DNA from: Vanessa cardui
Lineage: Eukaryota; Arthropoda; Insecta; Lepidoptera; Nymphalidae
Direction of reading: 5' to 3'
Assembly: GCF_905220365.1 (NCBI RefSeq)
Contig: NC_061129.1
Span: 14,012,803-14,076,802 of the forward strand
Length of the DNA: 64,000 nt
A program made the position numbers and the translations under genes. Positions 20,916 to 32,379 of the stretch are shown in pieces (the first letter of the stretch is position 1; each line of letters begins with the position of its first letter). The notes beneath the pieces are model-generated. The model was not told the origin of the DNA. It was given only the letters and a program-made list of their open reading frames with translations, and did no database searches.

Positions 20916-22740
20916 GAATATATCACTCTTTAAGTGTACCGTTATCAATAACTACCGAATTGAATATGTGAACGAAATATTTATATGAATGAATTATGTA
21001 ATAAAGGTAATAAACTACATAATGATAATAATTTAATAAAAACTATCAACCAAAATTACATAAATATTACATAATATATGAGTGTGTTAATTCTCTATAT
21101 AAACTAAGCTTAAGGCTCCAGCTGCGCTCTTATCATTTGATCTAAAGCCGTACTTAGCAAAAATACTTATTTATCTTAAATACGATCAGGATCTTCCCTA
21201 ATCTGTTCTTTGTGTGTACGTTTGTTTGTTCGGGGGATGTTTTGTGCAATTAGACATATTGGGGTGTGAATCCATATTGTTAGATACGCTGTCTACTTAA
21301 GGATTTTGTCTGATTGGTTTTTTATTACTTTGATTGACTTCTTTTGAAATGAGGAAAATATAGATAATATATAAGTTACAAGATTAAGTTAAGCGTAGTG
21401 TTGACTGTACCTTAAAACCGTTATAATCGATATTATGATATGAATTTATTTTAATGTAATATACATATATATAATTTTACTGAATGGATCGAGTGAATTG
21501 AATGAAACGAATGATAAAATAATAATCGCTCAATAGCGATATGCTCTCATTGCCCATACCGTATCGTCTCCTTCAAAGTCTCAATATATGTATGTCTTAT
21601 AGTTTAAGTGCATAGATGGTCAGTATGCTCGGATAATTATCTTTATATATACTCTATGTAGCTATATATGTTCTTGTCTACTGCTATGAAATTTACAAGG
21701 AAGTAAATAGACCACTTTTAAGACTCTTTTATTGATCCTGATGACTAATCACTAAAACACGCGCGAAGTCGTGGGCGACAAATAGTAAGTAATATGTTAA
21801 AGATTACTTTCATGTGATACTGAGAACAGGTATTATATCCTTGAGTTACCAAAATATCAGTATCGTAGCCAGCGAACCGCTGGAGCATGATACGAAGATG
21901 TCAAACTTTCTCCCCCCAGTGCCGCTGACAGGCCACCTAATTGATTGTTTATTTTTCTTCGCCCCAACTCTGACCGAGGAATTTTTAAAATTTTCTCGAA
22001 CCTCATCGAAGTTATGATTGGTTTACAATTTTCATTATCCGAGGATTCGTATCTGTTAATTTACAAAATGTCCTAACTCAACTTTATTAAGAACTTAGTT
22101 ATGCACCATACCTACATTTTTCGACGAAACATTATATTTCTTCTTGGTTTTAGTATTTTACGTTACAATGTACAAAGGCAGTAAACTGACTTTCCTTCAG
22201 AAAATTAAACTTGCTTGTATAACGGTGCATTCGAAGCTGTTACATCTTCACTATTAGAAGCAATAATCATTCTTTGTTTTATTCTAAGCAATTCGTAACG
22301 CATCCTATTTTCCACTGAATATCCTCATTAGTGTGGTACCGAAACAGCGGGACATGTACACTTGCCAAGGAAAACTATGCCATAGGACGTAAAAACAAAC
22401 ACCAAAGTTGCTTAAACATTTTTGAAACCAGGACCAACCTTGCGGTGTTTCCAACTGTTCAGGATTTACCGTGAACAATTAATAAATACAGTTAAATGAA
22501 TAAATAGAAATGTCCCCAAACATGCATTGTAACATTACAATGTACAAAATAATATAGTTATGGCGGGTTGCCATAAACCGAAGCGTGACTGTAAGAGAAC
22601 GCGTACAAAAGCGTTAACCGATGGTTCTTAAAACAACTGTTAAAGACGTAAGAACAACAATATAATAGTTAAAGCAGAAACTATTTTCTTTTTATTTCCT
22701 TTGCATTGTTGTTGCGATGTCATAAAAATTAAGTGTAGTA
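20916..22740. other. AT-rich non-coding DNA
   Basis: No gene. 21758-21785 (CGCGCGAAGTCGTGGGCGAC) may be the end of a LINE-tail repeat. 21880-22010 is modestly GC-richer (CTCCCCCCAGTGCCGCTGAC) and carries a 67-codon frame without recognisable features. Confidence 0.45.
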
Positions 22741-23060
22741 AGAGCGGCGAAAGCTTTGATGGCCAAAGATACTGGTTCCACTATAAAATCCCTCACCATC
22801 ATAACGCTTAACCCACGAGTATCAAAATTAAGTCCTAATTTATACGCTTTAAGGCATATAATTGCTAGCGATTACTGTCTTAGTTGGTGTAATTACTTCA
22901 CATTTAATTCCTTTGTCTAAACAATTACGGAATGTATTGTATACACTCATTTGTGTTACTTGTTCTATTGATACGAGTTTTTGTCGATGGGTGTCCGAGA
23001 CGAGCCATAAATCAGTTGCAGGCCAATATGTGACGTGAGGTCTTTCGTAAATTACACGCA
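22741..23060. promoter_or_regulatory. moderately GC-richer block, weak regulatory candidate
   Basis: Contains GAGCGGCGAAAGC, GGTTCCACTATAAAATCCC and CCGAGACGAGCC. A 70-codon minus-strand frame (22849-23061) starts MRVIYERPHVTYWP and has a plausible amino-acid mix, but it has no upstream signals, splice sites or recognisable domain. Confidence 0.15.
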
Positions 23061-23144
23061 CGAATAAGTGTATGTATATAACTTTACTAAAGAAACATAG
23101 TAGTACTAATACGTATTACAAATACCGAGAAATTAAATGAATTA

Positions 23145-23428
23145 CTAACGACCCGCCCTGGCTTCGCACGGATTCAATACTGATATATACTAAACATACT
23201 ACATAATTTGTTTATTTACGAAATCACATTAGAAAGTCATAAAATTATAAGTGTTTCTTTACTATATTATCTATGTATTATGTACAAAAACCTTCCTCTC
23301 CAATTACTCTATCTATGAAAAACAAAAGCATCAAATCCGTAGCGTAATTTTTAAAGATCTAAGCATACATTCCCTATGTAAGCGACAGCGGTAATCGACT
23401 TTGTTTTATACACTTTGTGTACTATGTA
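23145..23428 (+). mobile_element. REP-B, LINE-tail-like repeat
   Basis: It starts CTAACGACCCGCCCTGGCTT with CGCACGGATTCAATACTGAT, continues with ACGAAATCACATTAGAAAGT, TGTACAAAAACCTTCCTCTC and AGCATCAAATCCGTAGCGTA, and ends ACTTTGTGTACTATGTA. Other copies are at 48952, 52796, 55723 and 57083. The copies share both ends, so this is a discrete element and not a truncated tail. Confidence 0.8.
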
Positions 23429-24024
23429 TTGATAATGATTTAATATTTTAGATTCATCCATCCATTTTAAATGTGAAAAGCTAACAAAACGGATGTTGTC
23501 AGTATTTCATGCAATGTTGTTTGATAATTTTGACAATTGTATGCGATGAAGACGTCGTTATCAAAGATATGTTAAGATGAAAAGTATGAACACAAAAGGC
23601 GGTTTGAGGTCGAAAGCGGAACAGTGGTTAATCAGACATTTAAGCGTGTAATCACGTGTATTCATGCAAGTGTTGCTGAGTACTGTTGAAATCAAAAGTA
23701 AGATGGAAATGAAATATAAAAGTTGAAACTGTTATGGTTGGTTAAACTACTGTAACCAACCGTCTCTTTACGCAGCCTGATTTTACATATATTGCTTTGA
23801 TTATATACCTAGTATGCCTATAGGTATAATTATTATATGTAATAATTAAAATAATTTTATCGTTATATTTAATCACGACAAATTATAAAATAAAGTCACT
23901 ACGTTTGTAAGTGGTAAACTCAATTATTACCAAATGGATTTTTGTACGGTTTTTACTATTGGACGAACTGATTCACGAGGATGGGTTTAGTTAGGTTAGT
24001 GTAGAAAAGTGATTCTGTATTAAT
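23429..24024. other. non-coding DNA
   Basis: No gene. 23590-23720 is slightly GC-richer (AAAGGCGGTTTGAGGTCGAA). A GTTATGGTTGGTTAAACTAC / ACTGTAACCAACC pair at 23730-23762 forms a short imperfect inverted repeat. Confidence 0.45.
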
Positions 24025-24352
24025 TATTCATAATCGGAGCTGAGATGGCCCAGTGGTTAGAACGCGTTAACCGATGATTGTGAGTTCAAACCCCGACAAG
24101 CATCACTATATAGTATATGTGCTTAATTTGTGTTTATAATTAATCTCGTGTTCGGCGATGAAGGAAAACATCGTGAGGAAACCTGCATGTGTCTAATCTC
24201 ATCGAAATTCTACATGTGCATTCCACCAACCCGCATCGGAACAGCGTGGTGGAATATGTTCCAAAACCTCTCCTTAATAGAAGAGGAGGCCTTATCCCAG
24301 CAGTGGGAAATTTACAGGCTGTTACTTTACTTTTACTTTACTATTCATAATC
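24025..24352 (+). mobile_element. SINE-M with 11-bp target-site duplication
   Basis: TATTCATAATC occurs directly before the head (24025-24035) and again after the tail (24342-24352). This is the target-site duplication expected of LINE-type retrotransposition. The SINE between (24036-24341) runs from GGAGCTGAGATGGCCCAGTG to CAGCAGTGGGAAATTTACAG then GCTGTTACTTTAC and a TTTTAC-type tail. The sequence between A-box and B-box lacks about 10 bp present in the 6635 copy (TGCATCT missing). The 78-codon frame inside is a by-product of the SINE. Confidence 0.92.
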
Positions 24353-24884
24353 ATGATTTATTTTAAGCACATTAATCACTCCCTACAACAAAAATACTAA
24401 TTTCGATGCCAATAATTATGATTTGCAGATGCTGTAAAATGGGACAAAAGTCGAGCAGATAGGTACCTCAAACTATAGAATGCATAAAACTTCTAATATG
24501 TTGTAGGGAAGCCAATTAACCTGCCATATCTAAATTTCACTTTTATAAATATTAACGCGCAAGGCTTTGTAGAACTAACAGCCCATTTGATGTAAAATGG
24601 TAATCTACATGGTATCTTACTATTTCAATGTACATAACTGTCATAAGTTATTCGTTGAGTCTTTTGGAACTTTTTATTCATCTTCCAATTTAAAACTCAT
24701 CAACACTGAGTGTTTTGTTTTAACGGTCGAATATTGTCCTTAAAAATCTTAGTTATAACCAAATTAGGAAAAATATGGCTGCTCTAAAGCTACCTCTCGT
24801 ATATAAGTTTAGGATCAAATCTTAAGCCAAAAATTATTCCGAATAAATAATAAAAGCTGTTATAAATAACAAAAAATGTTAGTG
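24353..24884. other. AT-rich non-coding DNA
   Basis: Nothing recognised. Confidence 0.5.
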
Positions 24885-25000
24885 TTAGGGCTTTGTGTAA
24901 GCCCGTTTGAGCTGGTTCTGATTGTGCCTGTTGCATATATCGTCTTAGCGCCCAAAGCTGGTAAGGAATGGTTAATTATTTTCAGCGTCAATATCTTCGA
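24885..25000 (-). mobile_element. REP-D fragment, reverse
   Basis: TTAGGGCTTTGTGTAAGCCC then GTTTGAGCTGG, GTGCCTGTTGC and GGTAAGGAATGGTTAATTAT with TTTTCAGCGTC follow the reverse REP-D order with the middle shortened. Confidence 0.6.
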
Positions 25001-25640
25001 GTGCATATGCATGCATTTACTTGCAAATAACCTCAAAATTACGTTAAAGTAAATAAAACAAATGGCTCAAAAGTTTTGATACACATTTTCAATAACAACA
25101 CCTCAACTCCTCGTGAACTTAAAGGCTTTCACGCTGAAGTATCTAAAAGCTTATTTCACTTGAAACAAAACATTATGTAGTCCAAGTAATGTTTGTTGTT
25201 CAAGATTAAATAACCCTTTCTTAAAGGTAACTTCAGAATTTTTGTTAACTTATGAAACAAGAGGAAGTTTTATTTGTTCATATAAAATTATGAAACATCG
25301 CGTTACCCAAACATTACATAATTCCGTTGCCGGTTATTTACCGCAGTATAAAGATTTAATTTTTCTACCATTGTTTAATGTCGATTCTTTTGTGAAAGAA
25401 ACTTTGTCATTGTTGAAAAAGAAATATGTTTGTTGTTCGACTTTTAATCTAATTTTTCAATGGATTCTTGATCCCCTGATACAATGGACCTTTGTCTTAA
25501 CACGAAAGTTACCTTATCATAAGTTTTTTGTTTGAATACTGTTCAGTCTACAAGAAAAACAACATACTTGCTAATTTTATGAGCCTTATATTGGCTTGAA
25601 ACATTATTTGAATATTGGATCCGAGATATAATAATGAAAA
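25001..25640. other. AT-rich non-coding DNA
   Basis: The 97-codon + strand frame at 25242-25535 has no domain, signal peptide or repeated motif that I recognise and an Asn/Phe/Leu/Lys bias expected from AT-rich DNA. I do not call it a gene. Confidence 0.45.
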
Positions 25641-26040
25641 GTTATAAATCACACACTTATTACGGAAGATTCCCCATTTTTCGCCAGTCAAAAGGCACCA
25701 CTCGGCGTTTCCTCCTCAACGCCTTAAACGCTAATCGCGTCTGTGAAGATCAATTGCCTTTCCACGCCCTTTGTTCATACTCGACGATGCAGGCTCACTT
25801 AGCTCAAAGTCTCTCAAAGAACCCTCACACCCACACGCATAATCTTACAATTAAAGCGATTTTTGCAAACAAAAATACCTTTTACGATAGCAGACACAAG
25901 CACCAGAATCCCATGAATGGTCTTTGTCTGCTTAGATAAGCTTACAGATTCAGAAGTGCCCGCTTTAATTAGAAGTTCGTCAGTTGAAAAGTCTGTTTCA
26001 ACCGGCCTGGATAATACGCGCTTTGCCAATTAGTTTATGG
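25641..26040. promoter_or_regulatory. 400-bp GC-richer island, candidate enhancer
   Basis: One of the longest GC-richer islands without repeats. It includes CACTCGGCGTTTCCTCCTCA, CGCCTTAAACGCTAATCGCG, a CACACCCACACGC run, TAATTA (25966-25971) and CCAATTAG (26026-26033), which are homeodomain-type sites. Two short frames on opposite strands (101 and 71 codons) overlap here, and neither looks like a real protein. Could also be an unrecognised non-coding exon. Confidence 0.28.
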
Positions 26041-27181
26041 TAAGTTTGCACAATTTTAATGAGATTTGTTTCTTTGGCATTTTGGGAGTGTTTTTGGAGT
26101 CAAAGGTTAAATAAACAAAGATGACCTCAAAGTTATTTCTTCCTCGTTATGGATGAAGAAGATAAGAGTTTAATTTTGCCGAATTTTAATTAAAGGGTAC
26201 CATATTTCAAAAAGAGAACGCTAAAATATAGAAGAATAAGTAATTATTTTACATTGTAAAGGTAACTTCAAAAATTAGACGGATTTAAAAGCAACGCAAG
26301 CAATTATTTCACTCCAGTAACTTACGCATTAAAGATCAAATAAAAATTCATCCAAACAGGCAAAAAACAACTTACAAAACACCGCCTTGTTTTTATCTAA
26401 CTGAGAACAAATCATATACTGTCTTTATAAAATAGACGATCAAAATAATTTGCAACGTTGCACTTTGCTTAAAATGAACGCAACGTTAAGTGTTAAAGGA
26501 TTTTTTTATAGAAGTAACATAACACCACTAACAATACGAGACCGCTAAAATAAAATCAAACCTTTAAACTCACTACGTGACCAATACGAATAAAGTGTTT
26601 TTAAACTAAAACCTCGCTTCGTCGATCAAAACGATCCATTGCTAATTAATAGCATAATAAATTAGCACTAACCGAAAGTCAGGGTTCAGCTGAGTAAAAA
26701 ATTAAATGAGTGAAAAGCTTAATTAACGCGGCCTCGGTTTTATATCAATATTTTTAGTTTAAGACACCCCCAGTAGTTACTATGAGTTAGGAACGCGTTG
26801 TGCGTAGTTAGTGTGCTCATCAACTCAACTTTTTTTTTAAATTATATATCACTCAATAGGATAAACATATAAAACCTTTTTGATGTATTTTATAATATTC
26901 AAAGAAGAATTTTAGAAGTGATAATTTATAAGTAATTAACTATTATACAATTAATGTAATAAAATGTACTTCATTAAATATGCCAGCAGTTATGTAGATG
27001 GCTACGATGGTTACTGGGATCGATGTCCTGAGTACATTGGACAGAATTTGGCGAATCTTTACAACTTTTCTCTTGTCTTGTACTTAATTATGAAATATGT
27101 AATTAAATTTTCTTGCCTCTCTTAAAAAGAAAACTATTTTAATTGAATTATTCGACAAATATAAAGTACGTTCAAGTATTA
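26041..27181. other. AT-rich non-coding DNA
   Basis: No repeat family or gene is recognised. Confidence 0.5.
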
Positions 27182-27493
27182 AACAAAACAACAAAAACAA
27201 CAACAGCCTGTAAATTCCCACTGCTGGGCTGAAGGCCTCCTCTCCCTTTGAGGAGAAGGTTTGGAACATATTCCACCACGCTGTTCCAATGCGGGTTGGT
27301 GGAATACACATGTGGCAGAATTTCTATGAAATTTGTTACATGCAGGTTTCCTCACGATGTTTTCCTTCACCGCTGAGCACGAGATGAATTATAAAGACAA
27401 ATTAAGCACATGAATCAGCGGTGCTTGCCTGGGTTTGAACCCGCAATCATCGGTTAAGATGCACGCGTTCTAACCACTGGGCCATCTCGACTA
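27182..27493 (-). mobile_element. SINE-M, full length, reverse
   Basis: On the minus strand it runs from AGTCGAGATGGCCCAGTGGT through the B-box GGTTCAAACCC and GGAACAGCGTGGTGGAATAT to GCCCAGCAGTGGGAATTTAC and AGGCTGTTGTTGTTTTTGTT. This is the best-preserved SINE-M in the window, including the CTCAAAGGGAGAGGAGGCC region and the GTT-rich tail. Overlapping short frames on the minus strand are by-products. Confidence 0.92.
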
Positions 27494-27599
27494 AACTTAC
27501 TCTCAATTTAACACGAAGTGTTTTTGAAACAGATATGAACTCGATATTTACGTGTAATACCCACATGTTCTATCTACTAATTAATTACCGTTCATAAGC

Positions 27600-27995
27600 C
27601 GTATAAGGAATAAGTATTTATCGAAACACCGCATCCGATCCCCACACATCGACGTTTCAACTACTCGACATCATAATTGCAAAAGGCGTAAGAGCAAGCG
27701 TCGGCGGAAACGCTAACTAATTGCCATTGAAAAAAGGCGAAAGCCCGGCTGAAAACATTTCCCGACCACCTTTGAAGTTTTTTCTAAAACCCGTGCCTTT
27801 GCACATAGGCTTGATAAGCCACACTACATAGAAAGTCGTTAATAAGGCACTTTTAGAGCAGGTGTTACGTGCTCCTGCCGTATAAAGATGAGTGATGCTT
27901 TGTGGCGACATCTTGTGAAGCTGATGGTTTTCTTTTAGCGCGTTTGGCGGGATTATTGAGGTGCGAATGCTGGCACGCAGAAATACATGCACTTG
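27600..27995. promoter_or_regulatory. 400-bp GC-richer island, candidate enhancer
   Basis: Contains ACGTTTCAACTACTCGACAT, AGCGTCGGCGGAAACGC, GAGCAGGTGTTACGTGCTCC (a GAGCA..TGCTC pair) and TAGCGCGTTTGGCGGGATTA (E2F-like TTTGGCGGGA). A 91-codon minus frame crosses it but shows no recognisable protein feature. Non-repetitive within the window. Confidence 0.28.
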
Positions 27996-28669
27996 TGATA
28001 TACTGCGACTGTGAATTCTAATAATATAATTTCCACATATACCGTTAATTATAAAGTATGATATTATTTCGAACGGTTTTTTTTCTATATAATTTAAATA
28101 AAACCTTATAAAACCTTATACATATGTCACAGTACAATTTATAAAAAGTTTAAACGTATATTTTATCTTATAAAATCTTATTATATAAGGACACATAACC
28201 AATTTAAATTCAATTTTGTCATTTATGTTTGTTCTTTTGTTCTCGTATATCTTCTGAACTACCTTTAACAATTTAACCAATGATATATTCTTAGAATCAT
28301 CGATAGAAAGAAAAATGAAAATCTGAAATGGAGTAATGAAATTTATACATTCGTATTGTATTAATCAAGATTAAGGCTGCAAAAGCATTAATAGCAATGT
28401 ACACATACTTGATTCAAACTTATAATTATGAAATAACAAACACAAGAGGTCAGTTTAGGTCAAATTGTTTTCAACACAATTGAATAGAAGGTGTAGCATA
28501 TTACAAATACACAATTTATAGTAACTACAATTGTTTCATAATTTCTAAAAAATTATTTTCAATTATGATATACTGCTGTATTTCACGATAAAGGGCGAAA
28601 AACAGATGGTGACTTAACATCGGGTGCAATAGTAAAATAATAAAGTAGGAATACACTGTCTTACTAAGC
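27996..28669. other. AT-rich non-coding DNA
   Basis: Nothing recognised apart from an AAAACCTTATAAAACCTTAT direct doublet near 28100. Confidence 0.5.
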
Positions 28670-28880
28670 AGATAAGAAAATTAATTGCAACGTAACGACG
28701 ACGACAAAAAAACGGAACAATAGTCTTAACACCTCGCATTGTAAGACGGATGCTGGTCACACCCTTGCATTGTCTGAACGGGGTTTAATAACACCTACAT
28801 CTCTAATTATGAATACCTGTTTCGGCTACCAACAGCGATGGGTGCATTTAAACATACGACACGGGAACGAGACGACTATG
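28670..28880. promoter_or_regulatory. GC-richer island, weak regulatory candidate
   Basis: AACGTAACGACGACGACAAA, GGATGCTGGTCACACCCTTG and CGACACGGGAACGAGACGAC stand out from AT-rich flanks. No repeat or coding frame. Confidence 0.2.
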
Positions 28881-29457
28881 AACATAAAATATATCTTTGA
28901 TTCCATATCGATATGACAATTTAATAGACTATTTTATTTATAATGTTGCTCCTTCATTATCGTTGCTTCATGAAAATAATGGAAGTGATGCAAATCAAAA
29001 TCATATCATTATATATTAATCATTTGTATTTGAACTTTATCAGGTGAAATGATTACATTTAAAGTCATGATACATTTATGTAAATGTCTATAATTTATTA
29101 AATAAACTTAATATCGTATGCTGAATGTCGTATTGTATCCGTGTCGTATGTTTCGAACAATATCCAATACTTGTTCCACACAATGATACATTGTTACGAA
29201 CGCTGGAGAACTTCTGTTGAATAATTGTAATAGTTTTGTTCTATATCCTGTTGAATAATTACCGTTCCAATGACCACATTATTTGACATTCTCTGTGTCT
29301 TCTTTCCTTTTTTTGTTTGTTCCAAGTTTAAAAACTCCGCGACAAGTCTTTTTAATAACAATCGTTTGCTTTTGCCCTTTGTAAAATTATTATATTGCCT
29401 ATGATCCTTTTTGGAATTGAACTTGATCAGATTTGGACTTGATCAACTTTAGAAACT
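28881..29457. other. AT-rich non-coding DNA
   Basis: No feature recognised. Confidence 0.5.
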
Positions 29458-29570
29458 GTATGGGCTCACTCATCCTTCAAAAAGGAACATAACAATACTA
29501 AGCAATGTTGTTTAGTTATATATTGACTAATGAGTCGGTACCTAACCAGACCGACTTACAAAAAGTTCTC
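29458..29570 (+). mobile_element. REP-D 3' fragment
   Basis: TATGGGCTCACTCATCCTTC, AACATAACAATACTAAGC, then GGTACCTAACCAGACCGACT follow the 3' half of REP-D in + order. Confidence 0.55.
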
Positions 29571-30454
29571 GTATTACTTTCAAAGATATTAGGAGTTACA
29601 TTATGTCTTAATTTGCAATTTAAGTTATAACTGAGGACTTCTCAATGATATGGCTTTAAAAGTTTTTTTTTTTTTTCATGTGGTATTGGAAATGTTACAT
29701 TTTTATGTTGCTGTAACGAGTGGAATAGTATGGTCAATCGGAGAATGTTTGTAGCTAATATCTTCAGGCTACTTTCAAGCTGGCAAGGGAATACTTGTAG
29801 CAGAAATACGTTACAGCACATATTATACACACAGTTTCAGTCGCCATGTGTTTCATGTAAATGCAAATAATTAATATCCATACCAAATAAGACAATAATA
29901 TTAAATACCAGGTATTTTTTATTTAATTAGACGCCTTAAATATTTATAAATAATAACTAATAATAGCTACTGTTTAAATCAAGTCTGCGAGATATTGTGG
30001 TATTCTTAGCAAAATTTTCTTGTTGAATCGCAATTCCGATCCATGAACCAGCCCTCCTGTCACCAGTGGTAGCAATAAGGCGAGATGTTATAGATTTAAC
30101 GAAGGTTTTGCACTACAACGCCAAAGTGCAAGTGTATTTCATTCTTCTGATTAGTATCAATATTCCAAACCGATGATAATATATTGCTCTAAAAATATTG
30201 GTTTGAATTAAATCTACAATTTAATTGTACGAGTGCTGTTCACCAGTGCACGACATTGCCTACTGTAAGTTGGAAGTTGATTTTAATTAAAATAATAATC
30301 GACTAAATTATTACATCATCAAGGTGTGAAACAATTAAGATCTTTTAGCATAAAAAATGGCAAAAGCCCAGTCTATTAATCATTACAATTCTAATAGCTT
30401 TCAACAGTTCCAAAGATAAAAATATAAAAAAAAAATAAACATGAGTTGCGTTCT
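29571..30454. other. AT-rich non-coding DNA
   Basis: No gene. 30035-30110 is modestly GC-richer and contains ATCCATGAACCAGCCCTCCT. Confidence 0.45.
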
Positions 30455-30720
30455 AAAACCGCTTTTGAACGGGCCGACGGCGTTCGTTGCATTGTTTTCA
30501 AATCGGTAACAGCGCCGGTTCCGCCACCGGCGCAGCCCGCATTAATTACACGTAATTGAATTTCGAATTGGAACGATGACATTTAAATTTTAGCGGGATC
30601 CGCTCACTCGGTAGTGATGTGCCACAATGAGTTCGATTGCCACAATCGAGACCGCCTGCGGCTATGCATAATGCGTTTTAGAATCGACCGACAACATCGA
30701 ATAGATCTGTGTGTAATGAG
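30455..30720. promoter_or_regulatory. CpG-rich block, possible promoter or enhancer
   Basis: The most CpG-dense sequence in the window (AACGGGCCGACGGCGTTCGT, CAGCGCCGGTTCCGCCACCG, then CGCAGCCCGC). It includes an all-G/C 8-bp stem (30512-30533), followed by TTAATTACACGTAATTGAAT and the direct repeat TGCCACAAT at 30629 and 30650. A 63-codon minus frame and an 86-codon + frame cross it without recognisable domains. A transcription start region is possible, but no clear TATA or initiator was found. Confidence 0.3.
30512..30533. repeat. 8-bp G/C inverted repeat, 6-nt loop
   Basis: GCGCCGGT, loop TCCGCC, ACCGGCGC. Perfect pairing with all but two pairs being G-C. Confidence 0.85.
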
Positions 30721-31299
30721 AATTATCTGGATTGCTCCTGTTGTATCGGTAGGCTTGAGACGGATAGTCAATATTATTGAACCGTTAATAGCATTCTTTG
30801 GTGCTCCCCTCTATTCTTACAGATTATTTTGTATTGTGTGCCCTTTTATGAACAGGAAAATAGTAATCAGTTAGTTTATTAGGTGCATTACTTGCAGAAA
30901 ATGTTTTGTGAATATGGATGGTATTGTATAGACGAGACGATATTATCCTTAATTATGTTCCGTATACCTACTATGTTGCTATTTATTTTGGCAGACTCGT
31001 ATAAAAATAATCTTCATTCGAGTCAAAACTGTAAATTCAATACTCGTCTTCAATTACCGAGCACAAAAGCAAAAGCTATGAGAGTCGTAGCAATCGATAT
31101 AAAGAAAAGTGAAATCTAAAAACCAATTTGACGGTCGGTGATCTAAATTCGTTATTAGCATCATAATTAGCGGAAAACATTGTGTATTCCTTGTAATAAA
31201 CTTCCTATTTTTTTCAAGCTGTAATCGACCTTAGTGTTACGGTATAAAGTTTGTTTTGCATTTAACCATTATGTTGTTGACAATTGTTCGATTCTTTGA
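30721..31299. other. non-coding DNA with acceptor-like tract
   Basis: CTCCCCTCTATTCTTACAG ends at 30822 and resembles a 3' splice site. The following 60 bases are open to a TAG at 30880-30882. No donor or polyadenylation signal supports it. Two short + frames in 30614-31119 have no domain. Confidence 0.3.
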
Positions 31300-31328
31300 T
31301 TCTTTCACATCGCTGCCTCGTTCCCCAG

Positions 31329-31434
31329 GAGTAGCGGCCACGTGGGACGCCCCGCGGAGACACTGATTGCCGACGAGTGCCGCTTCAAGCCAATGGACAT
31401 CACTAGTTCTAAATATAAAATTAACAGTTTTTAA
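31329..31434 (+). other. candidate terminal exon or non-coding exon, unknown gene
   Basis: A GC-rich island begins directly after a strong acceptor-like tract (TCACATCGCTGCCTCG then TTCCCCAG, ending 31328). After one base, 34 codons are open to TAA at 31432-31434. The peptide contains a central GRPAETLIADECRFKPMDI and ends ITSSKYKINSF. I do not recognise it. No AATAAA lies close downstream. In the 0 phase it would stop after one codon (GAG TAG), so the reading depends on an unseen upstream exon. It could equally be an enhancer core. Confidence 0.22.
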
Positions 31435-32049
31435 TTTGCAATCATTGTGTTTATTATTTAGTGGCTATTAATGTCGTACTGGCCAGTATAATAGACAAAT
31501 ATTTTCCTTAAAAATATCAGTAAAATACATTTTATTAACAATAGTTTTTATTTTGTTTTTGATTAATCTTATAGACGCGACTTTGCATAACATATAAAAA
31601 TCGTAATGATTTATACATCTGTTAATTTTACGGATTATAATTGAATATGAAAACTTATTTTTTTTAAGCTAATTACTGTATATAAAAGAAGGTTTTACGG
31701 AATCATTCGTAATCAGATTGTTTTCAAACTTGAAGCATTAATTTTTTTTTTCGCAAATTTTTCTTAATTTGTAAATTAATAGCAAAAATCGGCATAACTC
31801 TCAAATGATCGTATAATTCGCGTGAAATAACTTATCTGACACTTGCTAATTATTTCGGAGTAACACATCAGAACAATGAGAATGTGCCAGTCACCACTGG
31901 TGGGTGGTAGCGAGTGATGTCATTAATTATGGCACGAAATCATATGGTTTCTTTAACGATCTTTACCTTTTTATCCTCCATAAAAAAACGAATCGAAATA
32001 TTTGATTCAATTATATGCTTAATGCTGTATATTGAAACGAATATATCAT
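31435..32049. other. AT-rich non-coding DNA
   Basis: Nothing recognised. Confidence 0.5.
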
Positions 32050-32282
32050 TACACATTATAAAACAAAGTCCCACGACTGCGTCTGTCTGTCTGTATATTT
32101 GCAATAAACTCCAAAAATTACTGAACGGCTTTTCATACGGTTTTCACCAATAGACAGATGGATTTTTGTGAAAATAAGTCGAAATAGTACACTATAGACT
32201 ATATTTGTTAAACATGTCGCTAAAAAACAACATAAAAGCTTACGGGTACACAACCCGTGCGAAGCCGGGACGGGCCGCTAGT
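32050..32282 (+). mobile_element. REP-I-like repeat
   Basis: Starts ATTACACATTATAAAACAAA then GTCCCACGACTGCGTCTGTC (TG)n-like, contains ACTGAACGGCTTTTCATACG and TCACCAATAGACAGATGG, and ends AACCCGTGCGAAGCCGGGAC then GGGCCGCTAGT. It shares the CTAGT end and the ACTGAACGG phrase with REP-I but is a distinct subfamily. Confidence 0.75.
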
Positions 32283-32379
32283 TACTGTATAATAACAAGA
32301 AAAATAAAAGAATGTGTTAAGCGTACATAAGGCTGTGTGTATAATGTGTATTTAAAATAAACCTTAGTTTACAATCCGA

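Noticed and set aside
22849..23061. 70-codon minus-strand open frame beginning MRVIYERPHV
   Set aside because: Looked like a possible transposon fragment, but no motif of transposase or reverse transcriptase can be seen.
25242..25535. 97-codon + strand open frame
   Set aside because: Asn/Phe/Leu/Lys-rich composition of translated AT-rich DNA, no motif.
25634..25939. 101-codon + strand open frame in a GC-richer island
   Set aside because: A second frame overlaps on the opposite strand and neither is protein-like. The island itself is kept as a regulatory candidate.
27084..27370. Overlapping minus-strand frames with CIPPTRIGTAWWNMF and FHQPALEQRGGICSK
   Set aside because: These are translations of the SINE-M body. 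The same peptides recur at 24130 and 56816 because the SINE recurs.
27717..27992. 91-codon minus-strand open frame
   Set aside because: Lies in a GC-richer island where stops are rarer. No domain or splice signals.
30823..30882. 60-bp acceptor-led open segment
   Set aside because: Good pyrimidine tract but AT-rich content, no donor and no polyadenylation signal nearby.
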